Assembly (NCBI RefSeq): GCF_004340685.1
Contig: NZ_SLUN01000004.1
Coordinates: 153,780 to 217,779 of the forward strand
Direction: 5' to 3'
From: Hydrogenispora ethanolica
GTDB lineage: Bacteria > Bacillota > UBA4882 > UBA8346
Length of the DNA: 64,000 nt
The position numbers were made by a program, and so were the translations under genes. The notes under the pieces were generated by a model that saw only the letters and a program-made list of their open reading frames with translations, was not told the DNA's origin and searched no databases. Of the stretch, positions 1 through 7,676 are shown piece by piece; position 1 is the stretch's first letter; each line of letters starts with the position of its first letter.

Positions 1-1
1 C

Positions 2-16
2 ATCGGTATGGAGTGA
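2..16 (+). CDS. 3' end of the gene before terL (probably terS), partial
   Basis: Only the last four codons and a TGA at 14-16 are inside the window. The reading frame 2-16 runs to this stop, which sits 5 bases before the TerL start, the usual spacing of a small-terminase gene. Product identity is inferred from position only. Confidence 0.3.
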   Translation: MGME

Positions 17-21
17 CTACG

Positions 22-1290
22 ATGAAGATGAAGATTAAAGCGGTATTCAAATTTAAACCGTTCTCACCCAAACAAAAAAAAGTTTTGACCTGGTGGTGCG
101 ACGGCTCCCCCGTTAAAGATAAAGATGGCATCATCGCCGACGGGGCGATCCGGTCGGGCAAGACCATTTCCATGGCCCTATCCTTTGTGATGTGGGCCAT
201 GTTTCGTTTTAACGGCCAAAACTTCGGCATGTGTGGTAAAACCATCGGCTCGTTTCGCCGCAACGTTTTGTTTTGGCTTAAGATCATGCTGCGCTCTCGC
301 GGTTACAAGGTCCATGACAGCCGGGCGGACAATCTCCTGATCGTCACCTGGAAGGGCAAGGTGAACTACTTCTACATCTTCGGGGGCAAAGACGAGCGCA
401 GCCAGGATCTAATCCAAGGAATTACTCTGGCGGGCATCTTCTTCGACGAAGTCGCCCTGATGCCGGAATCGTTCGTCAACCAGGGCACCGGGCGTTGTTC
501 CGTCGATGGCTCAAAATTTTGGTTCAACTGCAACCCCGAAGGACCACGTCACTGGTTCAAAGTAGAATGGATCGATGAACGGAAGAAGAAAAATCTCCTT
601 TATCTCCATTTCGATATGGATGATAACTGGTCTTTATCGGAGGAGATTAAGCAAAGATACCGTTCAAGGTTTTCCGGCCTGTTCTTCAAACGATTCATCT
701 TGGGCCTCTGGGTGCTCGCCGAAGGCATCATCTATGACATGTTCAGCGAAGAGATTCATGTCGGGGATTACGCGCAACGGACCTTTGCGACCTATGTCGT
801 CGGGGTCGACCACGGGACTGCCAACCCCTGCACCTTTGGCTTGTTCGGTATCGAGGGGAATAAGGCCTATTTAGTCCGGGAGTATTGGTACGACAGTAAA
901 GCCCATGGCAGACAAAAGACCGACGGCGAGTATGGCGACGACTTCGAGGCATTTCTGGCGGGGATGAAACCAAAAGCCATTTACGTGGACCCGAGCGCGG
1001 CAAGCTTTATCACGGAGTTAAGGAAGCGGAAGTTCAAGGTCATCTCCGCCAAGAACGACGTTCTGCCGGGCATTCAATTTGTCTCGCAAATGCTGCAACA
1101 GCAGCGTTTTTTTATTGACCGAAACTGTATCAATACGATCAACGAATTCCATTCTTACGTCTGGGATGAAAAAGCCCAGGAAAGGGGCGAAGATGCGCCG
1201 GTGAAGCAGAACGACCACACCATGGACCGCAATCGCTACGCCCTGTACACCTATTTCAACCGATTCCAAGCAATTTCGGCAAGGACGTGA
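22..1290 (+). CDS. terL: Phage terminase large subunit
   Basis: This is the DNA-packaging motor ATPase and nuclease that cuts concatemeric phage DNA and pumps it into the prohead through the portal. A Walker A motif (GAIRSGKT, about residues 41-48) and a Walker B motif (FFDE, about 140-143) are visible, followed by a nuclease-type region beginning GVDHGTANP. The length of about 422 residues fits PBSX-type terminases. ATG at 22 is preferred because GGAG at 10-13 is 8 bases upstream; an in-frame GTG at 13 overlaps that site. The portal gene starts 5 bases after the stop. Confidence 0.93.
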   Translation: MKMKIKAVFKFKPFSPKQKKVLTWWCDGSPVKDKDGIIADGAIRSGKTISMALSFVMWAMFRFNGQNFGMCGKTIGSFRRNVLFWLKIMLRSRGYKVHDSRADNLLIVTWKGKVNYFYIFGGKDERSQDLIQGITLAGIFFDEVALMPESFVNQGTGRCSVDGSKFWFNCNPEGPRHWFKVEWIDERKKKNLLYLHFDMDDNWSLSEEIKQRYRSRFSGLFFKRFILGLWVLAEGIIYDMFSEEIHVGDYAQRTFATYVVGVDHGTANPCTFGLFGIEGNKAYLVREYWYDSKAHGRQKTDGEYGDDFEAFLAGMKPKAIYVDPSAASFITELRKRKFKVISAKNDVLPGIQFVSQMLQQQRFFIDRNCINTINEFHSYVWDEKAQERGEDAPVKQNDHTMDRNRYALYTYFNRFQAISART

Positions 1291-1294
1291 TTTT

Positions 1295-2857
1295 ATGAAC
1301 GTATTACAGAACGATAGGGAGTATAAATTTCTCACTGACGCCTACTACGGCATCGGGGGCTTCAAGGACGGGTCTTATTTGGACCGGCACCCACGCGAAA
1401 CCGATGCAAAGTATCAACGGCGGCGAGAGGCATCTTACTATCTGAACTACGTGGCGCCCGTGGTCAACTCTCATGTCGATCCGGTGTTCCGCAAGAAACC
1501 CGAACAGGATTGGCGGGATAACAAGTTATTCGATCTGTTCATGAGCAATACAGATATGCTGGGAACGCCGTTCCATCGGTATATGAAAAGGGCGGCATTG
1601 ATTGCAAAACTTAACGCCGTCGCTTTTGTTGTGGTGGATAACGTACCTGACCAACCGACAACCATCGCCGAAGCGATTCGCCAAAGAGCTCTGCCCTATG
1701 CCTATATCGTCAAACCCCATCAAGTGCGGGAATATGAGACCAATGACATTGGAGCACTGATCCGTTTAACTTACGAAGTCGCCCCCGGGGATTTGGAGGG
1801 ACTCACCAAGGGAAAGACCACCCTCTGGACCTGGACGGATACCGAATGGAGCTGCAAAAGCGGCGGAGAAGAGAAAACAGGAAGCCACTCATTGGGCCGG
1901 GTCCCGATCGTCCCGCTCTATTCCCGTCCCATGGAACCGGGAGTGGTTCTGCCGCCCAGCGACTTTTATAGCATCGCCCGGGCCAATAAGCGGTTGTTTA
2001 ATCTCTGTTCGGAAATCGACGAGCTGATCCGAAATCAGGCGTTTGCGATTCTCACCTATCCAAGAGGCGAAAGCCAGGACAACGACGAGCTGAAAGAGGT
2101 CATCACCGGCACCGAGAACATGCTTTCCTATGACGGAGCACTCTCGAACCGGCCCGAGTTCACGGCGCCGCCCGCGGACCAACTTCAACAGCTGCGCGAG
2201 GAACGGCAGGACCTGATCCAAGAGATCTACCGCATGGCGGAGCTCAGCCATGTAACCGGCGTGCAGGAAAAGAAATCGGGAGTGGCCAAAGCCTGGGACT
2301 TCGAACAAACGAACCAGACCCTCAGTGATTTTGCCCAGAATTGCGAGCAAGCAGAACGAGAGATTGCGACGCTGTTTGAACTCTGGACGAACACCGCGGT
2401 AGGTTTTACCACCCAGTACTCCGACGATTTCGGCCTGGTCGATGTTCAAGCGGAACTGGACAAGGTGAGCGCAGCGTTAGATCTGAACGTCGGCGGCCGG
2501 TTTAATGTAGCGGTCAAGAAAAAGGCGGTCTTTGCTTATCTGAACGACCTCAAAGACGAGGAGTTCGACGAGATCATCCAGGACATCGATTCCCGGGCGC
2601 AGGATGAGACATACAACTTCAACGGCGCGCAGGTTTCCTCGGCGGTCGAAGTTCTGATGGCGGTCGCTGGCAAACAGATTGCGCCGGAAACCGCCAAGTT
2701 GATGCTCATGTCCTTCTTCGGCATCGACGAAGAACGGGCCGGCCAAATGGTGAACGCTCAGATGGCAATGCCTCCGGTACAACAAGATCCCACCCAGGGA
2801 AATCCGTTTGGCGGGAATAAGCTTGATGAACTCGGAATGAACCATGCCGAAGATTAA
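1295..2857 (+). CDS. Phage portal protein (DUF4055-like)
   Basis: This is a 520-residue protein between the terminase and the MuF gene, the standard place of the portal, the dodecameric ring at the capsid vertex through which DNA passes. The N-terminus (YLDRHPRETDAKYQRRREAS) resembles the DUF4055 family of portal-like proteins, which is recognition from memory rather than a search. Its 3' end overlaps the next gene by 14 bases, indicating translational coupling. Confidence 0.85.
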   Translation: MNVLQNDREYKFLTDAYYGIGGFKDGSYLDRHPRETDAKYQRRREASYYLNYVAPVVNSHVDPVFRKKPEQDWRDNKLFDLFMSNTDMLGTPFHRYMKRAALIAKLNAVAFVVVDNVPDQPTTIAEAIRQRALPYAYIVKPHQVREYETNDIGALIRLTYEVAPGDLEGLTKGKTTLWTWTDTEWSCKSGGEEKTGSHSLGRVPIVPLYSRPMEPGVVLPPSDFYSIARANKRLFNLCSEIDELIRNQAFAILTYPRGESQDNDELKEVITGTENMLSYDGALSNRPEFTAPPADQLQQLREERQDLIQEIYRMAELSHVTGVQEKKSGVAKAWDFEQTNQTLSDFAQNCEQAEREIATLFELWTNTAVGFTTQYSDDFGLVDVQAELDKVSAALDLNVGGRFNVAVKKKAVFAYLNDLKDEEFDEIIQDIDSRAQDETYNFNGAQVSSAVEVLMAVAGKQIAPETAKLMLMSFFGIDEERAGQMVNAQMAMPPVQQDPTQGNPFGGNKLDELGMNHAED

Positions 2858-4652
2858 CCGCAGCCGGTACCGGAAGCAGCTGGAGCGGTCGCTTAGCCAG
2901 TATTCGTCGGAGTTAAGCGTTCAAACCCGGAACCTGGCCGAATTCGTGCTGGAGAAACTCCAGGCCGGAGCGACTACCGAAAAGGCAATTAACCTGTCGA
3001 TCAAAGAGACAGGTTTTTTTCATGCCAATATGGAGGCGACAGTAGCGGCGATCTACCGGGCGGCCGCGGCCGGTTATGGCATCCTCCCTACGATGGTCGC
3101 CAATCCGGAGGGCGTGAAGCGAACGATTCTCAACGAGCCCTGGACGCCCGATGACATCCCGCTTTCCAGCCGCTTGCACGGAGCCCACCAACAGATGAAG
3201 CAAGACATCATCGACTCGGTGAACGTATCCCTCAAGCAACAAAAGACGCTCACCGAGATGTCCCGGAAGCTGTATGAGGGATATGGATATGGCCCGGACG
3301 TGAGCGGGCAAGCGGATTTGCCGGGATACTTAAGCAAACTCCGCCATGCGGCCCAGCGGGTGGCCGCCGGGGATAAAGCGGCTTTGCGGGAATATCAGAC
3401 CGCATTGGCAAACGCCGAAAGCCGGATCGCGAAACTGGCACGCCGGGGGGCGCCGACCAAAGCTATGAAGGCAGCTTATTCCGAAATGGTGGATGCCGCG
3501 AAGACTCTCAACGAGAAGGCATTAGAACGGGCCACCCGGACAGCCATCGAGGAACGCAGCCGGTATTACGCCGAACGCATTGCCAGAACCGAGTCGATGC
3601 GGGCCTATTACGAGGAAACCATGGCTCAGTACCGGGACGATGACGATGTGATTGCCGTCCGCTGGGTGTTGTCCTCCCGGCATGCATTGCTGCCGTTCGA
3701 TATTTGTGATCTGTATGCCAACGCTAATCTGTACGGCCTGGGCAAGGGCGTTTACCCCAAAGACAAGGTCCCGGCAATTCCGGTTCATCCTCACTGCATG
3801 TGTACGCTCGAACCGGTATACGTTGGGGAAATCGAGCCGGAGCGCCTGAAAAACATCAAGTTCAGCGGGAAAGCCGTGGATGAGTTTCTGACATCCTTGA
3901 CGCTTGAGAAACAAAAGGCGCTACTCGGGACAGCGGGACAGAAAGCGTGGGCCAAGGGGAAGGGCTGGAAAGAATACTTACACTCATGGAAAAGTCCCGA
4001 TGCGCCGATTTATAGATTTGAGAGCAAAGATTTTAACAATAAAGAGAAACAAGCAAAAGGGGAAAAATGGTATAATCAAGATGTAAAGCTAGTCTACGAT
4101 AATATCGTTAAGCACGAACCCCAAATCACCAAGAATATCCGGAGTATCATATCCGCCGCCGGAGGCCAAATGAGGGGATTGGAATTTCGGCTCAAAACCG
4201 AGGAATCCTTCATGCGGAAAGTCAAGGCGGACTACGAGGCGGATCAAAAGAAAAACAGCAAAGTAACCTATACCCAAGTTGCCTTGGGAACCAATGATGT
4301 CATTCGCTATACAGCGGTTGCGGATGAGAATTCATTTTACGATTTATACCAGGATGTCATGGGTAAACTAAAGGCTGAAGGGTATGAACTGGTAAAGGTT
4401 AAGAATACCTGGAACGACGATTCAAACCCCTACAAGGGGGTAAACGCAATTCTCCGTTCGCCGGGCGGCCAAAACTTCGAGCTTCAATTCCATACGCCTG
4501 ACAGCTTTGATATGAAGCAAAACAATCTTCATGTGTATTATGAGGAGTATCGTTCAGACTCGACATCGGCGGAACGAAAAGCAGAATTGCTGAGACTGAT
4601 GTTCAAATTGTCCAGGGAACTTAAAAAGCCGAAATGGATTGAGAAGTTATGA
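2844..4652 (+). CDS. MuF head-morphogenesis protein fused to a RelA/SpoT-like toxin domain
   Basis: The 602-residue protein has a helical N-terminus, a MuF/SPP1-gp7 minor head domain at about 230-325 (ending HPHCMCTLEPV), a linker, and a C-terminal domain from about 375. That domain carries the RelA/SpoT nucleotidyltransferase signatures in order: FRLKTEESFMRK (about 448), NDVIRYTAV (about 483), W...YKGVNAIL (about 530), FELQFHTPDSF (about 545) and H..YEEYR (about 563). MuF proteins go into the capsid and can carry polymorphic toxins. Some toxic small alarmone synthetases make (pp)pApp or pyrophosphorylate tRNA CCA ends; which reaction applies here is unknown. The toxin part is more AT-rich than the head part, suggesting a swapped module. 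A 76-residue protein and an alarmone hydrolase follow directly. Confidence 0.87.
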   Translation: MPKINRSRYRKQLERSLSQYSSELSVQTRNLAEFVLEKLQAGATTEKAINLSIKETGFFHANMEATVAAIYRAAAAGYGILPTMVANPEGVKRTILNEPWTPDDIPLSSRLHGAHQQMKQDIIDSVNVSLKQQKTLTEMSRKLYEGYGYGPDVSGQADLPGYLSKLRHAAQRVAAGDKAALREYQTALANAESRIAKLARRGAPTKAMKAAYSEMVDAAKTLNEKALERATRTAIEERSRYYAERIARTESMRAYYEETMAQYRDDDDVIAVRWVLSSRHALLPFDICDLYANANLYGLGKGVYPKDKVPAIPVHPHCMCTLEPVYVGEIEPERLKNIKFSGKAVDEFLTSLTLEKQKALLGTAGQKAWAKGKGWKEYLHSWKSPDAPIYRFESKDFNNKEKQAKGEKWYNQDVKLVYDNIVKHEPQITKNIRSIISAAGGQMRGLEFRLKTEESFMRKVKADYEADQKKNSKVTYTQVALGTNDVIRYTAVADENSFYDLYQDVMGKLKAEGYELVKVKNTWNDDSNPYKGVNAILRSPGGQNFELQFHTPDSFDMKQNNLHVYYEEYRSDSTSAERKAELLRLMFKLSRELKKPKWIEKL

Positions 4653-4667
4653 TAGGCGGTGAGACCG

Positions 4668-4898
4668 ATGCCTGAGGTTCAATATTATGCGATTACAAAA
4701 TATAACACCACGAGAAACAATCCTTTCTCTGTGGTGCGATTAAAAGAGGGCGTTTTTGAAGAGTATGAGAATGGAGCCTGGGTACAAACCGCTCAGTACG
4801 ACCCTATTTTAATCGGCGAGTTTGTCGACTATGAGAGTATCAACCAAGCGGAAGCGCTTGAAATTATCAAGAAGCGGAAGAATCGGAATGTACAATGA
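4668..4898 (+). CDS. Small protein between toxin and alarmone hydrolase
   Basis: This 76-residue acidic protein has no family I can name with confidence. It begins MPEVQYYAITKYN and contains an alternating aromatic/charged region that looks like a small beta-rich fold, then a short helix. ATG 4668 is chosen over an in-frame GTG at 4659 because AGGCGGTGAG lies just upstream. Its stop overlaps the start of the hydrolase by 11 bases, so all three genes form one translational unit. The position suggests an accessory or second immunity protein, which is inference. Confidence 0.75.
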   Translation: MPEVQYYAITKYNTTRNNPFSVVRLKEGVFEEYENGAWVQTAQYDPILIGEFVDYESINQAEALEIIKKRKNRNVQ

Positions 4899-5310
4899 AG
4901 CGCTGAATCTTGCGAAAGCGGCCCACGAAGGCCAATTCGATAAAGGGGGCAACCCCTATATTCTTCATCCTATCGCAGTATCCGAGATGGTGAAGACCGA
5001 GGATGAAAAGATCGTGGCCTTGTTGCATGACGTTGTCGAAGATACCTCAATCACCTTGGATGATTTGCGGAAACGCGGTTTTTCTCCACGAATTGTCGAT
5101 GCAGTAGACGCAATTACCAAGCGGGATGGCGTTGGCTACGAAGAATATATCCGGCGGGTTAGCCAAAATTCTCTTGCGCGAAACGTTAAAATTGCAGATA
5201 TGACCCATAACATGGATTTGAGTCGGATAGCGAACCCAAGCCAAAAGGATTTTGAGAGGATCGCGCGTTATGAAAAAACCCTCCGGTTGCTCTCGGTAAA
5301 AAACAGTTAA
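4888..5310 (+). CDS. Small alarmone hydrolase (HD domain), candidate antitoxin of the MuF toxin
   Basis: This is a 140-residue HD-family protein of the MESH1/SpoT-hydrolase type. Metal and catalytic residues are all present: H27 (LHPIAVSEM), H47-D48 and E51-D52 (LLHDVVEDT), D104 and N108 (KIADMTHNM). Such enzymes remove the 3' pyrophosphate of (p)ppGpp-type nucleotides, and some act as antitoxins of toxic alarmone synthetases (the FaRel/ATfaRel type). ATG 4888 is preferred because it overlaps the preceding stop; the frame is open upstream only because it runs through that gene. A tandem pair of terminators follows, closing the portal-toxin-hydrolase unit. Confidence 0.88.
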   Translation: MYNEALNLAKAAHEGQFDKGGNPYILHPIAVSEMVKTEDEKIVALLHDVVEDTSITLDDLRKRGFSPRIVDAVDAITKRDGVGYEEYIRRVSQNSLARNVKIADMTHNMDLSRIANPSQKDFERIARYEKTLRLLSVKNS

Positions 5311-5312
5311 TT

Positions 5313-5379
5313 ACCGCCAATTGAGGCGGTTTTTAACTACAAGAGCTTTCCAGGAGTCGGTCTTGGAGGCTCTTTTATT
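5313..5379 (+). terminator. Tandem intrinsic terminators after the hydrolase gene
   Basis: Two hairpins follow the hydrolase stop. The first has ACCGCC/GGCGGT arms (5313-5330) followed by T residues. The second has AAGAGC/GCTCTT outer arms (5341-5374) with further pairing inside and a T-rich tail. Confidence 0.8.
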
Positions 5380-5440
5380 TTCGCATAAAAAATGATATAG
5401 AATTGACACATAAAACATTAAAAATTCGTACAAAAAGTCC

Positions 5441-5469
5441 TTGCGAAACTATAAGTTATATACGATAAT
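5441..5469 (+). promoter_or_regulatory. Promoter of the GNAT pair
   Basis: TTGCGA (5441-5446) and GATAAT (5464-5469) are 17 bases apart in an AT-rich gap, upstream of the 5599 gene. The cargo genes therefore appear to have their own lysogen-active promoter. Confidence 0.55.
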
Positions 5470-5491
5470 AGAAGTGTCAATTTGCACACAT

Positions 5492-5524
5492 GCAAAGCAT
5501 GTATGGATACCATGCATGCTTTGC
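5492..5524. promoter_or_regulatory. Long inverted repeat between promoter and GNAT pair
   Basis: Fifteen-base arms starting GCAAAGCATG and ending CATGCTTTGC, with one mismatch and a 3-base spacer, lie about 25 bases downstream of the -10 box. This is a likely operator for autorepression or a leader hairpin; the sequence does not decide between them. Confidence 0.6.
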
Positions 5525-5598
5525 CCACTGAATACATAAACTGTATTTGGTGATGCCTATTGAAAAAGTATTTCAATAAAGAGAAGGAGGTCAGGCTA

Positions 5599-5748
5599 AT
5601 GGCGAAACCGATCGAAGCAACACCAATCCTTCGAGGTCAAGATCTATTGAGTCTTGTACAAGATGCTCAAAGACCTGACCGAGGTAAGGAAAAAAGACGA
5701 ATTGCCCGTGAATTACTTCGGATAGCTACGAGCGGCGGGAAGTGCTAA
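5599..5748 (+). CDS. Small antitoxin-like protein paired with GNAT
   Basis: The 49-residue basic protein (MAKPIEATPILRGQDLL) directly precedes, with no gap, a GNAT acetyltransferase. ATG 5599 has a GGAGG site at 5586-5590. I recall similar short MAKPIE... proteins beside GNAT genes, which suggests an antitoxin or partner role, but it is not the ribbon-helix-helix antitoxin of TacAT. Function is inferred from the pairing. Confidence 0.65.
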   Translation: MAKPIEATPILRGQDLLSLVQDAQRPDRGKEKRRIARELLRIATSGGKC

Positions 5749-6297
5749 ATGTTTGATCCGATATATGAGCAATTAGCGGAACAAATGGTGTTGGTAAATT
5801 ATTCCCCGGGTTATAAACTCGGGGAATTTGATTGTGGAATTCCTGAATATAATGTTTTTATTCAAAACGACGCTGAAAGTTTGATTGATTTAAATTTTAC
5901 TCAAATCAAATTACTCATAAACAAAAATAATGCAGATGTAGTTGGCTATATCGCATTATGTTCTGACTCATTTTTTGTAGATAAAGCAGAAAAGGAAAAA
6001 TATAACATACAATTTTCGACATTTCCAGCACTTAAAATCGGTAAATTGGCTGTACATCAAAATTATCGCGGTAGGAAAATAGGACATTATCTAATTTTTC
6101 TTACCCTCGGAATCGTCGAATCAATGAATGAAATGGGAGTGGCTTGCCGCTTTATAACCGTCGATGCCGATATGGAGTTCGATCCAAATACGCCGCTGTT
6201 TTATGAAAAGTTTGGATTTGTATATAATGAACACGGTGTTTATCAAGGATTAAAACGAAAGACCCGTAGTATGAGATATGATATATACAATGAATAA
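5749..6297 (+). CDS. GNAT-family N-acetyltransferase, possible toxin
   Basis: This 182-residue GNAT protein uses acetyl-CoA. Motif A is visible as LAVHQNYRGRKIG with the pyrophosphate-binding turn, and motif B as PLFYEKFGF. The N-terminal F-D-C-G-I-P-E-Y-N segment followed by an A-rich stretch resembles GNAT toxins that acetylate aminoacyl-tRNA. It starts at the base after the stop of the 49-residue partner, and two terminators follow. Both genes are AT-rich relative to the phage structural genes, a sign of recent import. An ordinary acetyltransferase is the alternative. Confidence 0.75.
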   Translation: MFDPIYEQLAEQMVLVNYSPGYKLGEFDCGIPEYNVFIQNDAESLIDLNFTQIKLLINKNNADVVGYIALCSDSFFVDKAEKEKYNIQFSTFPALKIGKLAVHQNYRGRKIGHYLIFLTLGIVESMNEMGVACRFITVDADMEFDPNTPLFYEKFGFVYNEHGVYQGLKRKTRSMRYDIYNE

Positions 6298-6304
6298 TTG
6301 GACT

Positions 6305-6358
6305 GAAAGCCTTCGGGCTTTTTTGTTTTTTCCTCAACCGCTTCGGCGGTTTTTTTAT
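6305..6358 (+). terminator. Two terminators after the GNAT gene
   Basis: AAAGCC-TTCG-GGCTTT with a T run (6306-6324) is followed by AACCGC-TTCG-GCGGTT with a T run (6336-6357). The second is part of a duplicated segment that reappears at 8778-8812. Confidence 0.85.
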
Positions 6359-6403
6359 GTCCAAATGAAAGAAGGTGATCAGGATGGGTAACCGTCCTCA
6401 ATA
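6332..6403 (+). repeat. Duplicated boundary segment, left copy
   Basis: Bases 6332-6366 match 8778-8812 and bases 6365-6403 match 9160-9198, each with one mismatch. The second part has a Shine-Dalgarno-like AGAAGGTGATC and a six-codon ORF, MGNRPQ-stop (6384-6404). The two halves are contiguous here but separated on the right, so this probably is the ancestral junction, split by insertion on the other side. Confidence 0.8.
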
Positions 6404-6564
6404 GCGGTTTTTCTCCAAGAATTGTCGATGTAGTAGACGCAATTACCAAGCGGGATGGCGTTAACTACGAAGAATATATCCGGCGGGTTAGCCAAAATTC
6501 TCTTGCGCGAAGCGTTAAAATTGCAGATATGACCCATAACATGGATTTGAGTCGGATAACGAAC
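6404..6564 (+). pseudogene. Fragment of a second alarmone-hydrolase gene
   Basis: These 161 bases match 5075-5235 of the intact hydrolase gene with only a few differences. They encode about residues 63-116 in an open frame but have no start codon and lack the HD motif. The fragment stops abruptly where the HicAB promoter begins (6568). It is a remnant of a duplicated or exchanged immunity gene. Confidence 0.9.
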
Positions 6565-6567
6565 ATA

Positions 6568-6597
6568 TTGACACCATATTTGGTGTCATGATATTGT
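6568..6597 (+). promoter_or_regulatory. HicAB promoter with operator palindrome
   Basis: TTGACA (6568-6573) and TATTGT (6592-6597) are 18 bases apart. A perfect inverted repeat GACACCA-TATT-TGGTGTC (6570-6587) overlaps the -35 box and spacer, the expected place for autorepression by the HicB ribbon-helix-helix domain. Confidence 0.75.
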
Positions 6598-6618
6598 TGA
6601 GATAATGGAGGAAGACCG

Positions 6619-6870
6619 GTGAGTAAAAAGGAAAAGCTATTTGAAAAAATGAAGAATAACCCCAAAAATGTCCGATTTGAAGCTCTCCGGAATATTCTGC
6701 TGGGATTAGGATTCATCGAACGGCAGTCGCGAAAAGGAACGAGTCATTACGTATATACTAAAGATGATATTATTCTGACTATTCCTAAAAAGACGCCGCT
6801 TAATCAAATTTACGTTATGGAAGCTTTGGATGCCATTGAAAGGGTCTTGCAAGAGCAAGAGGAGGAATGA
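6619..6870 (+). CDS. hicA: HicA-family mRNA interferase toxin
   Basis: The 83-residue protein has the HicA double-stranded-RNA-binding-like fold signatures: F-E-A-L-R-N-I-L-L-G-L-G-F, then KGTSHYVY with the catalytic histidine, then T-I-P-K-K. HicA cleaves mRNA on ribosomes and is neutralised by HicB. It is somewhat longer than the usual 60-residue HicA. It starts with GTG after GGAGG and is followed 3 bases later by hicB, the classical order. Confidence 0.85.
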   Translation: MSKKEKLFEKMKNNPKNVRFEALRNILLGLGFIERQSRKGTSHYVYTKDDIILTIPKKTPLNQIYVMEALDAIERVLQEQEEE

Positions 6871-6873
6871 CCC

Positions 6874-7248
6874 ATGGAAAAGAATTTGGACTATTATCTT
6901 AGTTTGAATTACCCGTTCATCGTTCGAAAGGATAAAGACGGAACTTTTTGCATTAAATATCCCGATTTGCCCGGATGTATTAGCTGCGGTGACACATTAG
7001 AAGAAGCAGTGACTATGGGTGAAGATGCAAAAGTCAGTTGGATAGAAGTGGCTTTAGAAAAGGGGATGCCAATCCCGGAACCTAGCGATATGGAGGATAA
7101 TACCTATACCGGGAATTTTCGTTTGCGGATGCCAAAGACTCTACATCGAGACCTGGCACAGCGCGCAGCTGTCGAAGGAGTCAGCATGAATCAGTATTGC
7201 ATCTATCTTCTGGGAAAGGAATTCGAGCGAGAGCATCCACGGCAATGA
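6874..7248 (+). CDS. hicB: HicB-family antitoxin
   Basis: The 124-residue protein has an N-terminal partial RNase-H-like HicB domain (YPDLPGCISCGDTLEEA, about residues 28-45) and a C-terminal ribbon-helix-helix segment (FRLRMPKTLHRDLAQRAA to about 120) for DNA binding. It neutralises HicA and should repress the operon through the palindrome at 6570-6587. A terminator follows. Confidence 0.9.
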   Translation: MEKNLDYYLSLNYPFIVRKDKDGTFCIKYPDLPGCISCGDTLEEAVTMGEDAKVSWIEVALEKGMPIPEPSDMEDNTYTGNFRLRMPKTLHRDLAQRAAVEGVSMNQYCIYLLGKEFEREHPRQ

Positions 7249-7258
7249 AAAATCCAAT

Positions 7259-7284
7259 GACCGTCCGAAAAGGACGGTTTTTGT
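7259..7284 (+). terminator. Terminator of hicAB
   Basis: CCGTCC-GAAAA-GGACGG is followed by TTTTTG, right after the hicB stop. Confidence 0.85.
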
Positions 7285-7311
7285 TTATTTTAGAAAGGAA
7301 ATGAACGCCCC

Positions 7312-7340
7312 TTGACAACATAAGTTTACAATTGTATAAT
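7312..7340 (+). promoter_or_regulatory. Consensus sigma-A promoter
   Basis: TTGACA (7312-7317) and TATAAT (7335-7340) are perfect boxes with a 17-base spacer, driving the short ribbon-helix-helix gene at 7374. Confidence 0.85.
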
Positions 7341-7373
7341 AATAAACAGATAAACATGTAAAGGGGTGATTGA

Positions 7374-7523
7374 TTGCGTGTAAGTTTTACTACTACCTTG
7401 GAGAAGGAATTAATTGACAAACTAAAAATCGAAGCTATCAAGCAGGGACTAAATGTTAACGACATCTTAGAATTGCTAATCGAAGAGTATTTAAAGAAGC
7501 AAAAAAAATAGAAGAAGCCGGTA
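7374..7523 (+). CDS. Small ribbon-helix-helix protein
   Basis: This 49-residue ORF starts at TTG 7374, fixed by an in-frame TGA at 7371-7373 and a purine-rich AAGGGGTGAT just upstream. The pattern is a beta strand (RVSFTTTLEKELIDKLKIEA) followed by two helices (GLNVNDILELLIEEYLKK), typical of Arc/MetJ-type DNA-binding dimers. It sits alone under a consensus promoter. It could be an antitoxin without its toxin or a phage regulator. Confidence 0.65.
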
Positions 7524-7556
7524 AATGTCCTGGCAGACCCCCGACTTCTTCTTGAG
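7509..7556 (+). terminator. Hairpin overlapping the end of the RHH gene
   Basis: AGAAG-AAGCCGG and its near complement CCCGACTTCTTCTT enclose a loop of about 20 bases. The downstream T run is poor, so terminator activity is tentative. Confidence 0.45.
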
Positions 7557-7676
7557 ACAACCCCCGAAGGGATGCTTCGTGACTATTATAGCATATTTGA
7601 TTTGTATGTTCAAATATGTGATTGTATGTCATTGTATGTCGTCCTCTTTCGGGCAAAAGAAAGGGGATTTTTTATT

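Noticed and set aside
4822..4887. N-terminal extension of the alarmone hydrolase
   Set aside because: The stretch is the preceding gene read in another frame; HD homology begins right after ATG 4888.
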